Shown here: positions 1-6,441 of the stretch, piece after piece
Layout of the letters: each line of letters starts with the position of its first letter
Position numbering within the stretch: the stretch's first letter is position 1
Source of the DNA: Candidatus Zipacnadia bacterium
Lineage (GTDB): Bacteria > Armatimonadota > Zipacnadia > Zipacnadales > Zipacnadaceae
Direction of reading: 5' to 3'
Assembly: GCA_029821215.1 (NCBI GenBank)
Contig: JALGTV010000021.1
Coordinates: 1-14,143 of the forward strand
Length of the DNA stretch: 14,143 bases
Notes under the pieces: generated by a model
Databases searched by the model: none
What the model was told of the DNA's origin: nothing
The model's input: the letters and a program-made list of their open reading frames with translations, nothing else
Translations under genes and position numbers: made by a program

Positions 1-115
1 CTCCCGCGGTCAGCGGGCGAATAAACCCGCCCCGCACCAGTAGTTTATGACTGGGGATTTCCGCTTCCGCCGGCGCCTGTCTCAGCGTCGGCATATAAAA
101 CTGTGACGCTCGCAC
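1..115 (-). CDS. proS: Prolyl-tRNA synthetase, N-terminal 38 codons (partial)
   Basis: Class II prolyl-tRNA synthetase charges tRNA-Pro in the cytoplasm. Only the first 38 codons are in the window; the gene runs off the left edge. Reading the minus strand from a GTG at 115-113 gives MRASQFYMPTLRQAPAEAE, then a stretch with SHKLLVRGGFIRPLTAG. This matches the usual bacterial ProRS opening (a short R-x-S-x-(F/Y) stretch, PAEAE, SH-x-L-x-R-x-G-x-I-R, and T/S-A-G). The start is fixed by a perfect AGGAGG (plus-strand 123-128) seven bases upstream. In many bacteria proS directly follows ispG. Here it lies about 3.7 kb away, with extra genes between, although the strand is the same as dxr-rseP-ispG. 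Assignment is by motif memory on a short fragment but the match is distinctive. Confidence 0.88.
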   Translation of the reverse strand, partial: MRASQFYMPTLRQAPAEAEIPSHKLLVRGGFIRPLTAG

Positions 116-149
116 GCAATTACCTCCTGGCGTGAGAATGTTTTTCCTT

Positions 150-177
150 TCTATAGAACCGCAAGCAGAACGACCAA
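150..177 (-). promoter_or_regulatory. Possible proS promoter
   Basis: On the minus strand a TATAGA hexamer (plus 150-155) lies 16 bases after TTGGTC (plus 172-177). The -10 is fair and the -35 matches only three of six consensus bases. It would start a short leader just before the AGGAGG of proS. A promoter is expected here, because the added genes separate proS from its usual operon promoter. Weak evidence. Confidence 0.3.
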
Positions 178-184
178 GTTGGTC
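172..184. repeat. Short perfect palindrome between proS and the upstream gene
   Basis: GACCAA-G-TTGGTC is a 6+6 base perfect inverted repeat around one central base. It overlaps the possible -35 of proS and lies 12 bases beyond the stop of the minus-strand hypothetical gene. No T-run follows it on either strand, so it is not a classic intrinsic terminator. It could be an operator or chance. Confidence 0.3.
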
Positions 185-195
185 ATATATCCTTA

Positions 196-1026
196 TCAAT
201 CTGCCGCAAGTGTCGCCAGAACCTGAACAATCGCCCACCACGAGCCGATAATGGATATGAGTAGCAAGACACCCACACCTATGCCTACGGCTTTGATCCA
301 GGTCAAAGCTGTTCGCGCAGTCTCTCGGCATTGATCAAAGTCTCGCTTGTGAGCCTCATTGTACTGGTCAAGTTGCCGTTCCCAGTATCTGACGCGAGCC
401 CCTACGTAATCCCCTGCACGCGCGCGACGGTCTGCGTGTGTGCCCCCGACAGGTATGCCTGTGTCCGGGTGTTCCTCGGTCCGGAAAGTAGTATCGTCTA
501 GGGGTCGAGCAGATTCACTGGGCATGGTGCGCGGAGGCCCGCAAATGGCGCTTTGGCTTTGTATATATTCATCCACGTTGACGAGTTCTCGTGCAGCCTC
601 CTCGTTCGGTACATAGGGACCCCAGGGCAACCTTTCTGTGGTTTCGATTAACTCGAGAACGCGATCCCTCGCACCCAGCCAATAATCTCTCATGTCTTCG
701 CTAGCCACGTCCGCGGCGCTCAGACGAGATTCGAAGGTGGTTAAGATGTTCCTGGCCTCCTCGACCTGCTCATCATTCATGTGGAAGAGAATTGCTGATA
801 TGGTCTCGCAAAGAGCCGCATGCAGTCCGACGGTTTCATCGAACTCCTGGGTCCGTTCGTAAACAGACTTCACAATTTCCCAACATTCTTGAAAGGGGAG
901 GTTGGCAGGCTCAAGGGCGAAGAGTCGAAGGGCAATAACCTGCGCCCATGGGTGCTCACTTCGCCCGTACTTTTTAATCAAGTCGTACAGACCCCAATAC
1001 ACTTCTCCTTCGTCGGCAACAGTCAT
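196..1026 (-). CDS. Unrecognised protein with a C-terminal membrane anchor
   Basis: I do not recognise this 276-residue protein. The start is set at the ATG at 1026-1024 (MTVADEGEVYWG). A purine-rich ribosome-binding stretch, GGGAGGAAAGGAAG, sits immediately before it, whereas an in-frame ATG 51 bases further upstream has no comparable site. The N-terminal two-thirds look helical and soluble, rich in Glu, Ala, Arg and Leu. A Pro/Thr/Arg-rich, probably disordered stretch follows at roughly residues 155-200. Then comes a charged helix with several YWERQLDQYNEAHKRDFD-like residues. A single hydrophobic segment near the C-terminus (VGIGVGVLLLISIIGSWWAIV) leaves only about ten residues beyond it. 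This is a tail-anchored layout with the bulk in the cytoplasm. There is no signal peptide. The gene lies between a displaced ispG tail and proS, inside an otherwise conserved operon, so it is probably an acquired gene. GC in three sampled sequence lines is 53%. Confidence 0.75.
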   Translation of the reverse strand: MTVADEGEVYWGLYDLIKKYGRSEHPWAQVIALRLFALEPANLPFQECWEIVKSVYERTQEFDETVGLHAALCETISAILFHMNDEQVEEARNILTTFESRLSAADVASEDMRDYWLGARDRVLELIETTERLPWGPYVPNEEAARELVNVDEYIQSQSAICGPPRTMPSESARPLDDTTFRTEEHPDTGIPVGGTHADRRARAGDYVGARVRYWERQLDQYNEAHKRDFDQCRETARTALTWIKAVGIGVGVLLLISIIGSWWAIVQVLATLAAD

Positions 1027-1101
1027 TCTTCCTTTCCTCCCTCGGCTCGTGCCTGCGTACTTTGGTGACGCAGCCACGGCAAGGCCGATCTTTTGGTTCC
1101 C

Positions 1102-1257
1102 TTAAATCTTCTTTCTTGCCGTTTGGATTTGCTGTAACAGCGCATGCGCCGCCTCCGACATCTTCACTCGCTTGATTAGCTCGCCGTGGCGGAAGATGAC
1201 GGCATAGTCACCGCCGCCGGCCAGGCCGATGTCGGCTTCCTTCACTTCGTCCCTATT
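1102..1257 (-). pseudogene. Displaced 3' end of ispG, copy A
   Basis: On the minus strand this reads (D)EVKEADIGLAGGGDYAVIF, then RHGELIKRVKMSEAAHALLQQ and IQTARKKI, ending at TAA (1104-1102). It aligns residue by residue with the last 45 or so residues of the intact IspG in this window (EAKEADIGLACGGDYAVIF…). DNA identity to the intact gene is 42 of 46 over plus 1181-1226 and continues for about 20 bases beyond, then fades near 1250-1257. Everything upstream of this part of IspG is missing, including the iron-sulfur cysteines and the NGPGE loop. No start or ribosome-binding site precedes it. The open frame continues into the opposite-strand lipoprotein gene, but that extension has no resemblance to IspG. 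It has kept an open frame, so it may be the original end of the gene rather than old debris. Confidence 0.85.
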
Positions 1258-1267
1258 ACAATAATAC

Positions 1268-1296
1268 TTGACTCGGCGGAAAGATACAAGTATTAT
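1268..1296 (+). promoter_or_regulatory. Promoter of the dockerin/NHL lipoprotein gene
   Basis: TTGACT (1268-1273) and TATTAT (1291-1296) are separated by exactly 17 bases, close to the sigma-70 consensus. Transcription would start near 1303, giving a leader of about 40 bases that carries GGAGG at 1327-1331 before the GTG start at 1343. The promoter begins about ten bases after the point where homology to the ispG tail (copy A) ends. Confidence 0.72.
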
Positions 1297-1342
1297 GGGT
1301 TGTTCAAAGTCCAAAGCCCGCCTCACGGAGGAAACATCACCG

Positions 1343-2665
1343 GTGTCGCACATAAATACAGCTTTTAAGCTTGTCGCACTCCTCTTCGTAAGTGTATTGT
1401 CTGTGGTAATCGTAGCCGGATGTGGTGGCGGCAGCAGCGTCCGGTCCAGCGAGGTGCTTCCCGCTAATGGCCAGCAGTATCTGGGCGACCTGGACGGTGA
1501 CCTGCTGGCGTCGGTCGGCGACGCCATAAAGATTCTGCGTATCGTGGTGGGCCTGGATGATCCTGACCCGTGTGCCGATGCCAATCAAAACGGCGGCACC
1601 GATGTCGGCGACGCGATCATGGTGCTGCGCTGCGTGGTGGGTCTGGACGAATGGCCCATTGGAACAGTCGGCCCGGTTGAGACCTATGAGTTTGTCACCC
1701 GGTGGGGGTCAGATGGCACGGGCGACGGCCAGTTTGGGGACCCCCAGGGCATAGCCGTGGATGCCGCCGGGAACGTGTACGTGGCAGATTTGCACAACCA
1801 CCGCATCCAGAAGTTCACCAGCGATGGGGTATTCCTGGGCTGGTGGGGCGGAGGGCTCTACTTCGACGGTAAGGGCTGGGTGGACGACACTGGCTGGCAC
1901 GGCCCGGGCAGTAGTACCGAGCCCTGGACAGGCAGCGGCGACGGCCAGTTTGATGGCCCGAACGGCATCGCGGTGGATGCCGGCGGCAACGTGTACGTGT
2001 GCGAACGTTGGAATAACCGTGTCCAGAAATTCACCAGTAATGGGGGGTTCCTGGATAAGTGGGGTTCTTATGGCAGCGGCGACGGCCAGTTCTGGTGCCC
2101 GATGCATGTGGCGGTGGATGCCACGGGCAATGTGTACGTGACAGACTTCAATAACTACGGGACATTCCTGACTAAATGGGGTTCCGCAGGCACCGGTGAC
2201 GGCCAGTTCCTGGGCCCGAGCGGCATTGCCGTGGACGCCGCTGGAAATGTTTATGTGGCAGACGGTTGCACCCACCGCATTGAGAAGTTCACCAGCGATG
2301 GGACGTTCCTCGGCTGGTGGGGTAAAGACTGGGAGGATGACTATACAGGCTGGCACCCGCCGGGCAGCGGCAAGACACCCAGTCTGGGCCACGACGATGG
2401 TCAGTTCTGGGGCCCGGGGGCCGTGGCCGTAGATGCCGCCAGGAATGTGTATGTAGCAGATTCGGGGAACGATCGCATCCAGAAGTTCACCAGTAGCGGG
2501 GTCTTCCTGACCAAGTTCGGGTCATTATTTGACTGTGGTATGGGGCAGGGCATAGTGCTAGGGGGCATAGCCGTGGATGTGGACGGGAATGTGTACGTGT
2601 CAGACAGCAACGCGGCAGACTCCACCATCCAGTTCATCTACAAGTTCCGGCCGGTGACGCCGTAG
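1343..2665 (+). CDS. Secreted lipoprotein with dockerin-like calcium repeats and a six-repeat NHL propeller
   Basis: This 440-residue protein starts at a GTG (1343) preceded by GGAGG at 1327-1331. An earlier in-frame ATG at 1268 lies inside the promoter, and one at 1295 is at the transcription start, so neither is likely. The chosen start gives a typical signal peptide (SHINTAFKL then a hydrophobic run) ending in a VAGC lipobox with Cys27 as the lipidated residue. Residues about 45-103 hold two dockerin type I-like calcium motifs (GDLDGDLLASVGDAIKILR… and DANQNGGTDVGDAIMVLR…). Six NHL repeats follow from about residue 116, with the pattern GxGDGQFxxPxGIAVDAAGNVYVAD…RIQKFTSDGxFL. Together they would form a six-bladed beta-propeller. 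Two repeats carry extra Trp/Gly-rich loops, and repeat 3 lacks eight residues. The protein should be anchored outside the cytoplasmic membrane, and a binding or scaffold role is the usual inference. No enzyme activity can be read. It is the only plus-strand gene in the left half and appears to be a self-contained inserted unit. Confidence 0.87.
   Translation: MSHINTAFKLVALLFVSVLSVVIVAGCGGGSSVRSSEVLPANGQQYLGDLDGDLLASVGDAIKILRIVVGLDDPDPCADANQNGGTDVGDAIMVLRCVVGLDEWPIGTVGPVETYEFVTRWGSDGTGDGQFGDPQGIAVDAAGNVYVADLHNHRIQKFTSDGVFLGWWGGGLYFDGKGWVDDTGWHGPGSSTEPWTGSGDGQFDGPNGIAVDAGGNVYVCERWNNRVQKFTSNGGFLDKWGSYGSGDGQFWCPMHVAVDATGNVYVTDFNNYGTFLTKWGSAGTGDGQFLGPSGIAVDAAGNVYVADGCTHRIEKFTSDGTFLGWWGKDWEDDYTGWHPPGSGKTPSLGHDDGQFWGPGAVAVDAARNVYVADSGNDRIQKFTSSGVFLTKFGSLFDCGMGQGIVLGGIAVDVDGNVYVSDSNAADSTIQFIYKFRPVTP
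1696..2580 (+). repeat. Tandem NHL coding repeats
   Basis: Five to six imperfect in-frame repeats share DNA blocks such as GACGGCCAGTT, GTGGATGCC and CAGAAGTTCACCAG. The repeats are spaced irregularly because Trp/Gly-rich loop insertions follow repeats 1 and 4. The strong DNA similarity suggests growth by internal duplication. Confidence 0.75.
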
Positions 2666-2675
2666 CTGACTTGAG

Positions 2676-2791
2676 CTATGCTAGAGCACGGATTTCGCAT
2701 AGTAAGGCTTCGGTGGCTGCCGACATCGGCACGCGCTTGATTAGCTCCCCGTGGCGGAAGATGACGGCGTAGTCGCCGCCGCAGGCCAGGC
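2676..2791 (-). pseudogene. Displaced 3' end of ispG, copy B
   Basis: The minus strand encodes LACGGDYAVIFRHGELIKR, then VPMSAATEALLCEIRALA, and a TAG stop (2678-2676). This matches the last 36 or so residues of intact IspG (LACGGDYAVIFRHGELLKR…AEIRAME). Plus-strand 2746-2791 is identical over 46 of 46 bases to 3937-3982 in intact ispG. At 2792 the similarity stops completely, and 15 bases later lies the stop codon of the URO-D-family gene. Towards the stop codon identity falls to roughly two-thirds to three-quarters. It has no start or ribosome-binding site of its own. Its 3' end lies ten bases from the convergent lipoprotein gene. Confidence 0.9.
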
Positions 2792-2806
2792 TCCACACTT
2801 CTCCTG

Positions 2807-3862
2807 CTACCCTCGGCCATCCCACCAATAGGTACGGAATTCCTCCATAGCCGTAGCAAGGGCTTCGATGTTCTCCAGCGGCACGTCGGGGGTCACCCAC
2901 GCACTCAGCATCAATCCACCCTGGGGCGAGCCCATCTCTTTGACTACCGCTTCCACCTGGGCCCGCAGCTCCTCCGGCTGGCAGAAGGGGAACATCTGCT
3001 GGTCCAGATCCAGGTGGACACACATTTTCCCCTTGTAGGCCCGCTTAATACCCTCTAAGGTATTGGCTCTCAGTTGCGGGTCGTGGATTGACACACCACA
3101 CTCAATCAGGTCATCAACGATTTCCAGCATGTGACCATCCGAAGACAGAGCGACATGGGTGCCAGCATCGCGACAGGTGTGAAATATCTTCATAAACATC
3201 GGCTTGATATACTTGCGAAACTTCGCCGGGCTGATCATCAAGGCCTGCTGAGTGCCGATGTCGGTATGGAAGCCGATCATATCCACGCCTAACTCCAGCC
3301 ACTTGTTGACTAGCTGCATTTCATAAGCCGTCAACATTTCAATCAAGCGGGGTAGGTGGGGGTCGTCGGTGGCAATATCAATCATTAGGTTCTCGAAGCC
3401 CCGCAGGAAGTAGAGCCGGTCGAAGAGCCGCTCGCCATCGCCCACGGTCAACTCACCTCGCTGTTTCTGCGCTGCGATGTTCTTCTCGACTTGCTCCCAG
3501 TCACGCCCACCGCGCTCACTCTTTAGCATCGGATCGGGAGGCTCGTAGGTATCCAGCGCGTCCCATTCAGCCAGTGGATGGCCCACTACCTGCCCCTCCA
3601 GGCCGTCCTGGGCATTGTACCATACGCATCCCCAGTTGTCAGTATAGTATTCACCCTCACGGTAGACGGCGCTGAACTGATCAAAATCTCTGCTGCCCTT
3701 CTCGTAGTCGCCAAAGATCAGGGGATGGCGCAACAGCAGATCTTCAAGGTCCTCTCGGTACTTGGCCCACACCGCCTCCCGCATACTGACCACAGCCGGT
3801 ATCCACTCCGGATTGCGAAATTCTATTGTCCGTAGATAGTTTTCGCGGTAGGAAATAGGCAT
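2807..3862 (-). CDS. URO-D superfamily protein (uroporphyrinogen decarboxylase-like), not HemE
   Basis: This 351-residue protein has the overall length and pattern of the URO-D / methylcobamide-methyltransferase-like superfamily. It starts with a TIEFRNPEWIPAV stretch, has a central WLELGVDMIGFHTDIGTQQ strand-helix, then ISPAKFRKYIKPMFMKIF, and later LSSDGHMLEIVDDLIECG and DPQLRANTLEGIKRAYKGK. The RQAGRY-type N-terminal signature of true HemE is absent. A heme-pathway role is therefore unlikely, and a methyltransferase-like or uncharacterised role fits better. The ATG (3862-3860) is four bases from the ispG stop, and its ribosome-binding site (GGAG) lies inside the last ispG codons, so translation is probably coupled to ispG. 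The 3' side ends 15 bases before a headless ispG tail. Sampled GC is near 52%. The gene looks like an acquired unit placed behind ispG. Substrate unknown. Confidence 0.85.
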   Translation of the reverse strand: MPISYRENYLRTIEFRNPEWIPAVVSMREAVWAKYREDLEDLLLRHPLIFGDYEKGSRDFDQFSAVYREGEYYTDNWGCVWYNAQDGLEGQVVGHPLAEWDALDTYEPPDPMLKSERGGRDWEQVEKNIAAQKQRGELTVGDGERLFDRLYFLRGFENLMIDIATDDPHLPRLIEMLTAYEMQLVNKWLELGVDMIGFHTDIGTQQALMISPAKFRKYIKPMFMKIFHTCRDAGTHVALSSDGHMLEIVDDLIECGVSIHDPQLRANTLEGIKRAYKGKMCVHLDLDQQMFPFCQPEELRAQVEAVVKEMGSPQGGLMLSAWVTPDVPLENIEALATAMEEFRTYWWDGRG

Positions 3863-3866
3863 AGGT

Positions 3867-4949
3867 TCACTCCATTGCTCGAATTTCGGCTAACAGCGCG
3901 CTCGTGGCCTCCGCCATTTTCACCCTCTTGAGTAGTTCCCCGTGGCGGAAGATGACGGCGTAGTCGCCGCCGCAGGCCAGGCCGATGTCGGCTTCTTTCG
4001 CCTCGCCCGGGCCATTGACCTCACAGCCCATTACCGCTACCACAATCGGCGCATCAATCTCCTGGAGAGCTTGCTCCACTTCCTCAGCGATAGGGCGCAG
4101 GTCCACCTTGCACCGCCCGCAGGTCGGACAGGAGACCAGCCGCGGCCCCGACAGCAACCCCAGTTCCAGCAAGATACTGCGCCCGACCCGCACCTCCTGG
4201 ACTGGCTCATCGGTGAGCGATACCCGCAGGGTATCGCCCAGGCCCTCGGCCAGCAACAGCCCCAGCCCTACCGCTGACCTGACTATTCCTCCTGGGCCAA
4301 ATCCCGCCTCGGTGATGCCAATGTGCAGGGGTACATCAGTCTCTTGAGCAAACAGCCGGTTGGCCGCCAAGGTGGTGGATACATCAGAGGCTTTGATGGA
4401 GACTACAATGTCGGAGAAATCCAGCCTCTCGACATGCTCGAGACTGCGGACGGCGCTTTCGGCCAGCGCTTCAGCCGTCGGATGGCCGTATTTCTGCAGA
4501 ATATCTTTCTCCAGCGAGCCCGCGTTTACGCCCAGCCGAACGGGAATCCCCGCCACCTGGGCTGAGGCGATGACCGCCGCCAAGCGGCGCTCATCGCCGA
4601 TATTGCCCGGATTGATGCGCAGCTTGGCGGCGCCGCGCTCAGCGGCAGCTACCGCCAGACGATAATCAAAGTGAATATCTGCTACAACAGGGAGGGGACT
4701 ATTGGTGGTAATTCGCTCAAAGCTGTCCAGGACCTGAGCATTGGGGATAGCGACCCGGACAATGTCTGCACCGGCCGCCGCGGCTGCCCGGATTTGGGTT
4801 AGGGTCGCCTCGGTGTCAGCGGTATCGGTCTTGGTCATAGTCTGCACCGAGACCGGCGCCCGGCCGCCGATTGGCACTCCCCCGACTATTACCGCTCGGG
4901 TCCGGCGGCGAGGCGCAAGAGCAGACAGATTATCTTCTCCCTCAGTCAC
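3867..4949 (-). CDS. ispG: 4-hydroxy-3-methylbut-2-en-1-yl diphosphate synthase
   Basis: IspG (GcpE) makes HMBPP from methylerythritol cyclodiphosphate in the MEP isoprenoid pathway, using a [4Fe-4S] cluster. The protein has 360 residues, normal for the short bacterial form. The N-terminal TIM-barrel carries PVSVQTMTKTDTAD, VADIHFDYRLA and KLRINPGNIG. The C-terminal reductase-like domain carries CPTCGRC (Cys274, Cys277) and VMGCEVNGPGE (Cys309, Glu316), the expected cluster ligands. The start is a GTG at 4949-4947 and the ribosome-binding site is weak. It lies 61 bases downstream of rseP and four bases upstream of the URO-D-family gene. Its last 36-45 codons are duplicated twice downstream (2676-2791 and 1102-1257). 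The present tail may therefore have been supplied by incoming DNA. The catalytic residues all lie upstream of the duplicated part. Confidence 0.97.
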   Translation of the reverse strand: MTEGEDNLSALAPRRRTRAVIVGGVPIGGRAPVSVQTMTKTDTADTEATLTQIRAAAAAGADIVRVAIPNAQVLDSFERITTNSPLPVVADIHFDYRLAVAAAERGAAKLRINPGNIGDERRLAAVIASAQVAGIPVRLGVNAGSLEKDILQKYGHPTAEALAESAVRSLEHVERLDFSDIVVSIKASDVSTTLAANRLFAQETDVPLHIGITEAGFGPGGIVRSAVGLGLLLAEGLGDTLRVSLTDEPVQEVRVGRSILLELGLLSGPRLVSCPTCGRCKVDLRPIAEEVEQALQEIDAPIVVAVMGCEVNGPGEAKEADIGLACGGDYAVIFRHGELLKRVKMAEATSALLAEIRAME

Positions 4950-5010
4950 GATAGCTGCCTATCCGCCGTCATCTATATCTCTGAGCCCCCGCATCCCTGT
5001 ATCCCTGTCC

Positions 5011-6414
5011 CTACGGTGTTCCGTAGAGGATGAGGTTAGTAACATCTTTGGCCACCAGCCAGGCAAAGAACATAATGATCACCATAATTCCTGCCAGGCG
5101 CACTATGGTCTCCTGGCGGGGCCGAACGCGGCGGCGCACAACGGCCTCGTAGCCGATCAGGATTAGGTGGAAGCCGTCAAATGGTGGTATGGGCAACAGA
5201 TTAATAACCGCCAGGTTAGCACTAATCATACCGGCCCACGAGACTACGGCACTCCAGCCCGCCTTGGCCTGGGCAGCAGTGGCCGCTATTATACCCACCG
5301 GGCCAGTGGGCTGGATGGCCACGGCGCCGCGCAGCATGCTATGGAGTATATCCACCACCGTCAGCACCGCCATAACTGACTGCTTCGCTCCGTATTGCAG
5401 GCCTTCAATCAGCCCGGTTCGCCGCAACCGGGGGGACAGAATCACTCCAATGCGCCCCGTGCGCCGATGGGGGGCAGCGATCCGCCCATCGGCAGTTACC
5501 GTTTCCAGGCGCTCCCACACCACCTCCGGCTTCACCGTCCTGACCACCTGTTGTCCCTCCCGCTGGAGGGTGAGGGCCAGGGGCGCATCCGGGTGGGTGG
5601 AGATATAGCGAACAATCGTCTGCTGATCAAGAGGCGCAAAACTTATTCCCAGTTGCTCCTCGGCCATCCTCGCGGCTGCCAATTTATCCATCGTTTCCGG
5701 CGGCAATGAGGATAATCGTAGTATATGTATGCTCTCACTTATGCTGCTGACATAAGGGTCCACCACCGCTACTGGCACCGTTTGGCTGGCCGCCGCCATT
5801 AGCGCTTCTATCAACTCTGCCGGCACACTGACGTCCTGGCCACCAACTTGCAGAATGTAGTAACCTTCCTTCAGGCCAGCACGGTCAGCGGATGAATCCG
5901 GTCGCACCCTATCAATCGCCAGGCTGTGGGTATGTCCATCAATAGCGACAATCCGGTCGCCGGCTCGCAGGCCAGCCGCTGCCGCCGGTTGGTCGGGTAG
6001 TACGTCGCTTACAAAAGTAGCCTGACTGTCGGCGACGGGCACGCCACTGAACACCGCCAACCCCCAAAACAGCACCACCGCCAGTATCACATTCATAAAT
6101 ACTCCCGCCGCGATAGTGGCTACCTGCATCCACCGCGGGCGAGTGTAGAAGCCGCGCTCCACATCACGCTGGCCCGGCTCCATACCGGCAATGTCATTAA
6201 GCCCGCCAAAGGGAATCGCCCGCAGGCTATACCGAGTCTCCCCACGCTGGAACCCGAATAGCACCGGGCCCAGCCCGAAGGCAAACTCTTTGACTCGCAT
6301 CCCCGAGAGTTTCGCCACCACAAAATGTCCGAACTCATGAGCGAATATGCACAGGCCCAGCACGACTACTACCGCGGCTATGCTATTGGCAATTCCGGCA
6401 ATCTGTCCAATCAT
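5011..6414 (-). CDS. rseP: Site-2 (M50) membrane zinc protease, RseP/RasP family
   Basis: This intramembrane metalloprotease of 467 residues clips membrane-bound regulators such as anti-sigma factors, as well as signal-peptide remnants. The HEFGH motif (His26, Glu27, His30) lies in the first membrane segment. A second segment near 95-123 (MQVATIAAGVFMNVILAVVL) follows. PDZ-like sequence spans about 131-215, and the NLLPIPPFDG motif with the third zinc ligand (Asp413) lies in a C-terminal segment. A last membrane helix (AGIMVIIMFFAWLV) ends the protein. The first PDZ unit is only about 30 residues before a second begins (VRPDSSADRAGLKEGYYILQV), shorter than a full domain. AGGA precedes the ATG. 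It sits 27 bases downstream of dxr and upstream of ispG, the standard order in many bacteria. Confidence 0.95.
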   Translation of the reverse strand: MIGQIAGIANSIAAVVVVLGLCIFAHEFGHFVVAKLSGMRVKEFAFGLGPVLFGFQRGETRYSLRAIPFGGLNDIAGMEPGQRDVERGFYTRPRWMQVATIAAGVFMNVILAVVLFWGLAVFSGVPVADSQATFVSDVLPDQPAAAAGLRAGDRIVAIDGHTHSLAIDRVRPDSSADRAGLKEGYYILQVGGQDVSVPAELIEALMAAASQTVPVAVVDPYVSSISESIHILRLSSLPPETMDKLAAARMAEEQLGISFAPLDQQTIVRYISTHPDAPLALTLQREGQQVVRTVKPEVVWERLETVTADGRIAAPHRRTGRIGVILSPRLRRTGLIEGLQYGAKQSVMAVLTVVDILHSMLRGAVAIQPTGPVGIIAATAAQAKAGWSAVVSWAGMISANLAVINLLPIPPFDGFHLILIGYEAVVRRRVRPRQETIVRLAGIMVIIMFFAWLVAKDVTNLILYGTP

Positions 6415-6441
6415 GTCACTATCCTATGAAGGGTGAAAGTA

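Noticed and set aside
1268..1342. N-terminal extension of the lipoprotein from ATG 1268
   Set aside because: It overlaps the -35 and -10 hexamers and puts 25 polar residues before a perfect lipoprotein signal peptide. GTG 1343 with GGAGG fits better.
1258..1584. Minus-strand open frame upstream of ispG copy A, which would make a 160-residue protein
   Set aside because: Only its last 45 or so residues resemble IspG. The rest is antisense to the lipoprotein gene's signal-peptide and dockerin codons and has no start with a ribosome-binding site.
1709..2392. Long minus-strand open frame opposite the lipoprotein gene
   Set aside because: It is antisense to the NHL repeats and has no recognisable domain. 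The frame is open because of the high-GC repeat composition.
2807..3862. Assignment of the URO-D-family gene as hemE
   Set aside because: The RQAGRY-type signature and other HemE active-site patterns are missing, and no heme genes are nearby.
1102..3982. Integron attC sites or an integron cassette array
   Set aside because: The repeats are coding ispG 3' ends, in frame with a stop. They lack the inverted core sites of attC, and no integrase gene is present.
4984..5012. Small direct repeat ATCCCTGT in the rseP–ispG gap
   Set aside because: Only two and a half short units. Too small to assign a function.
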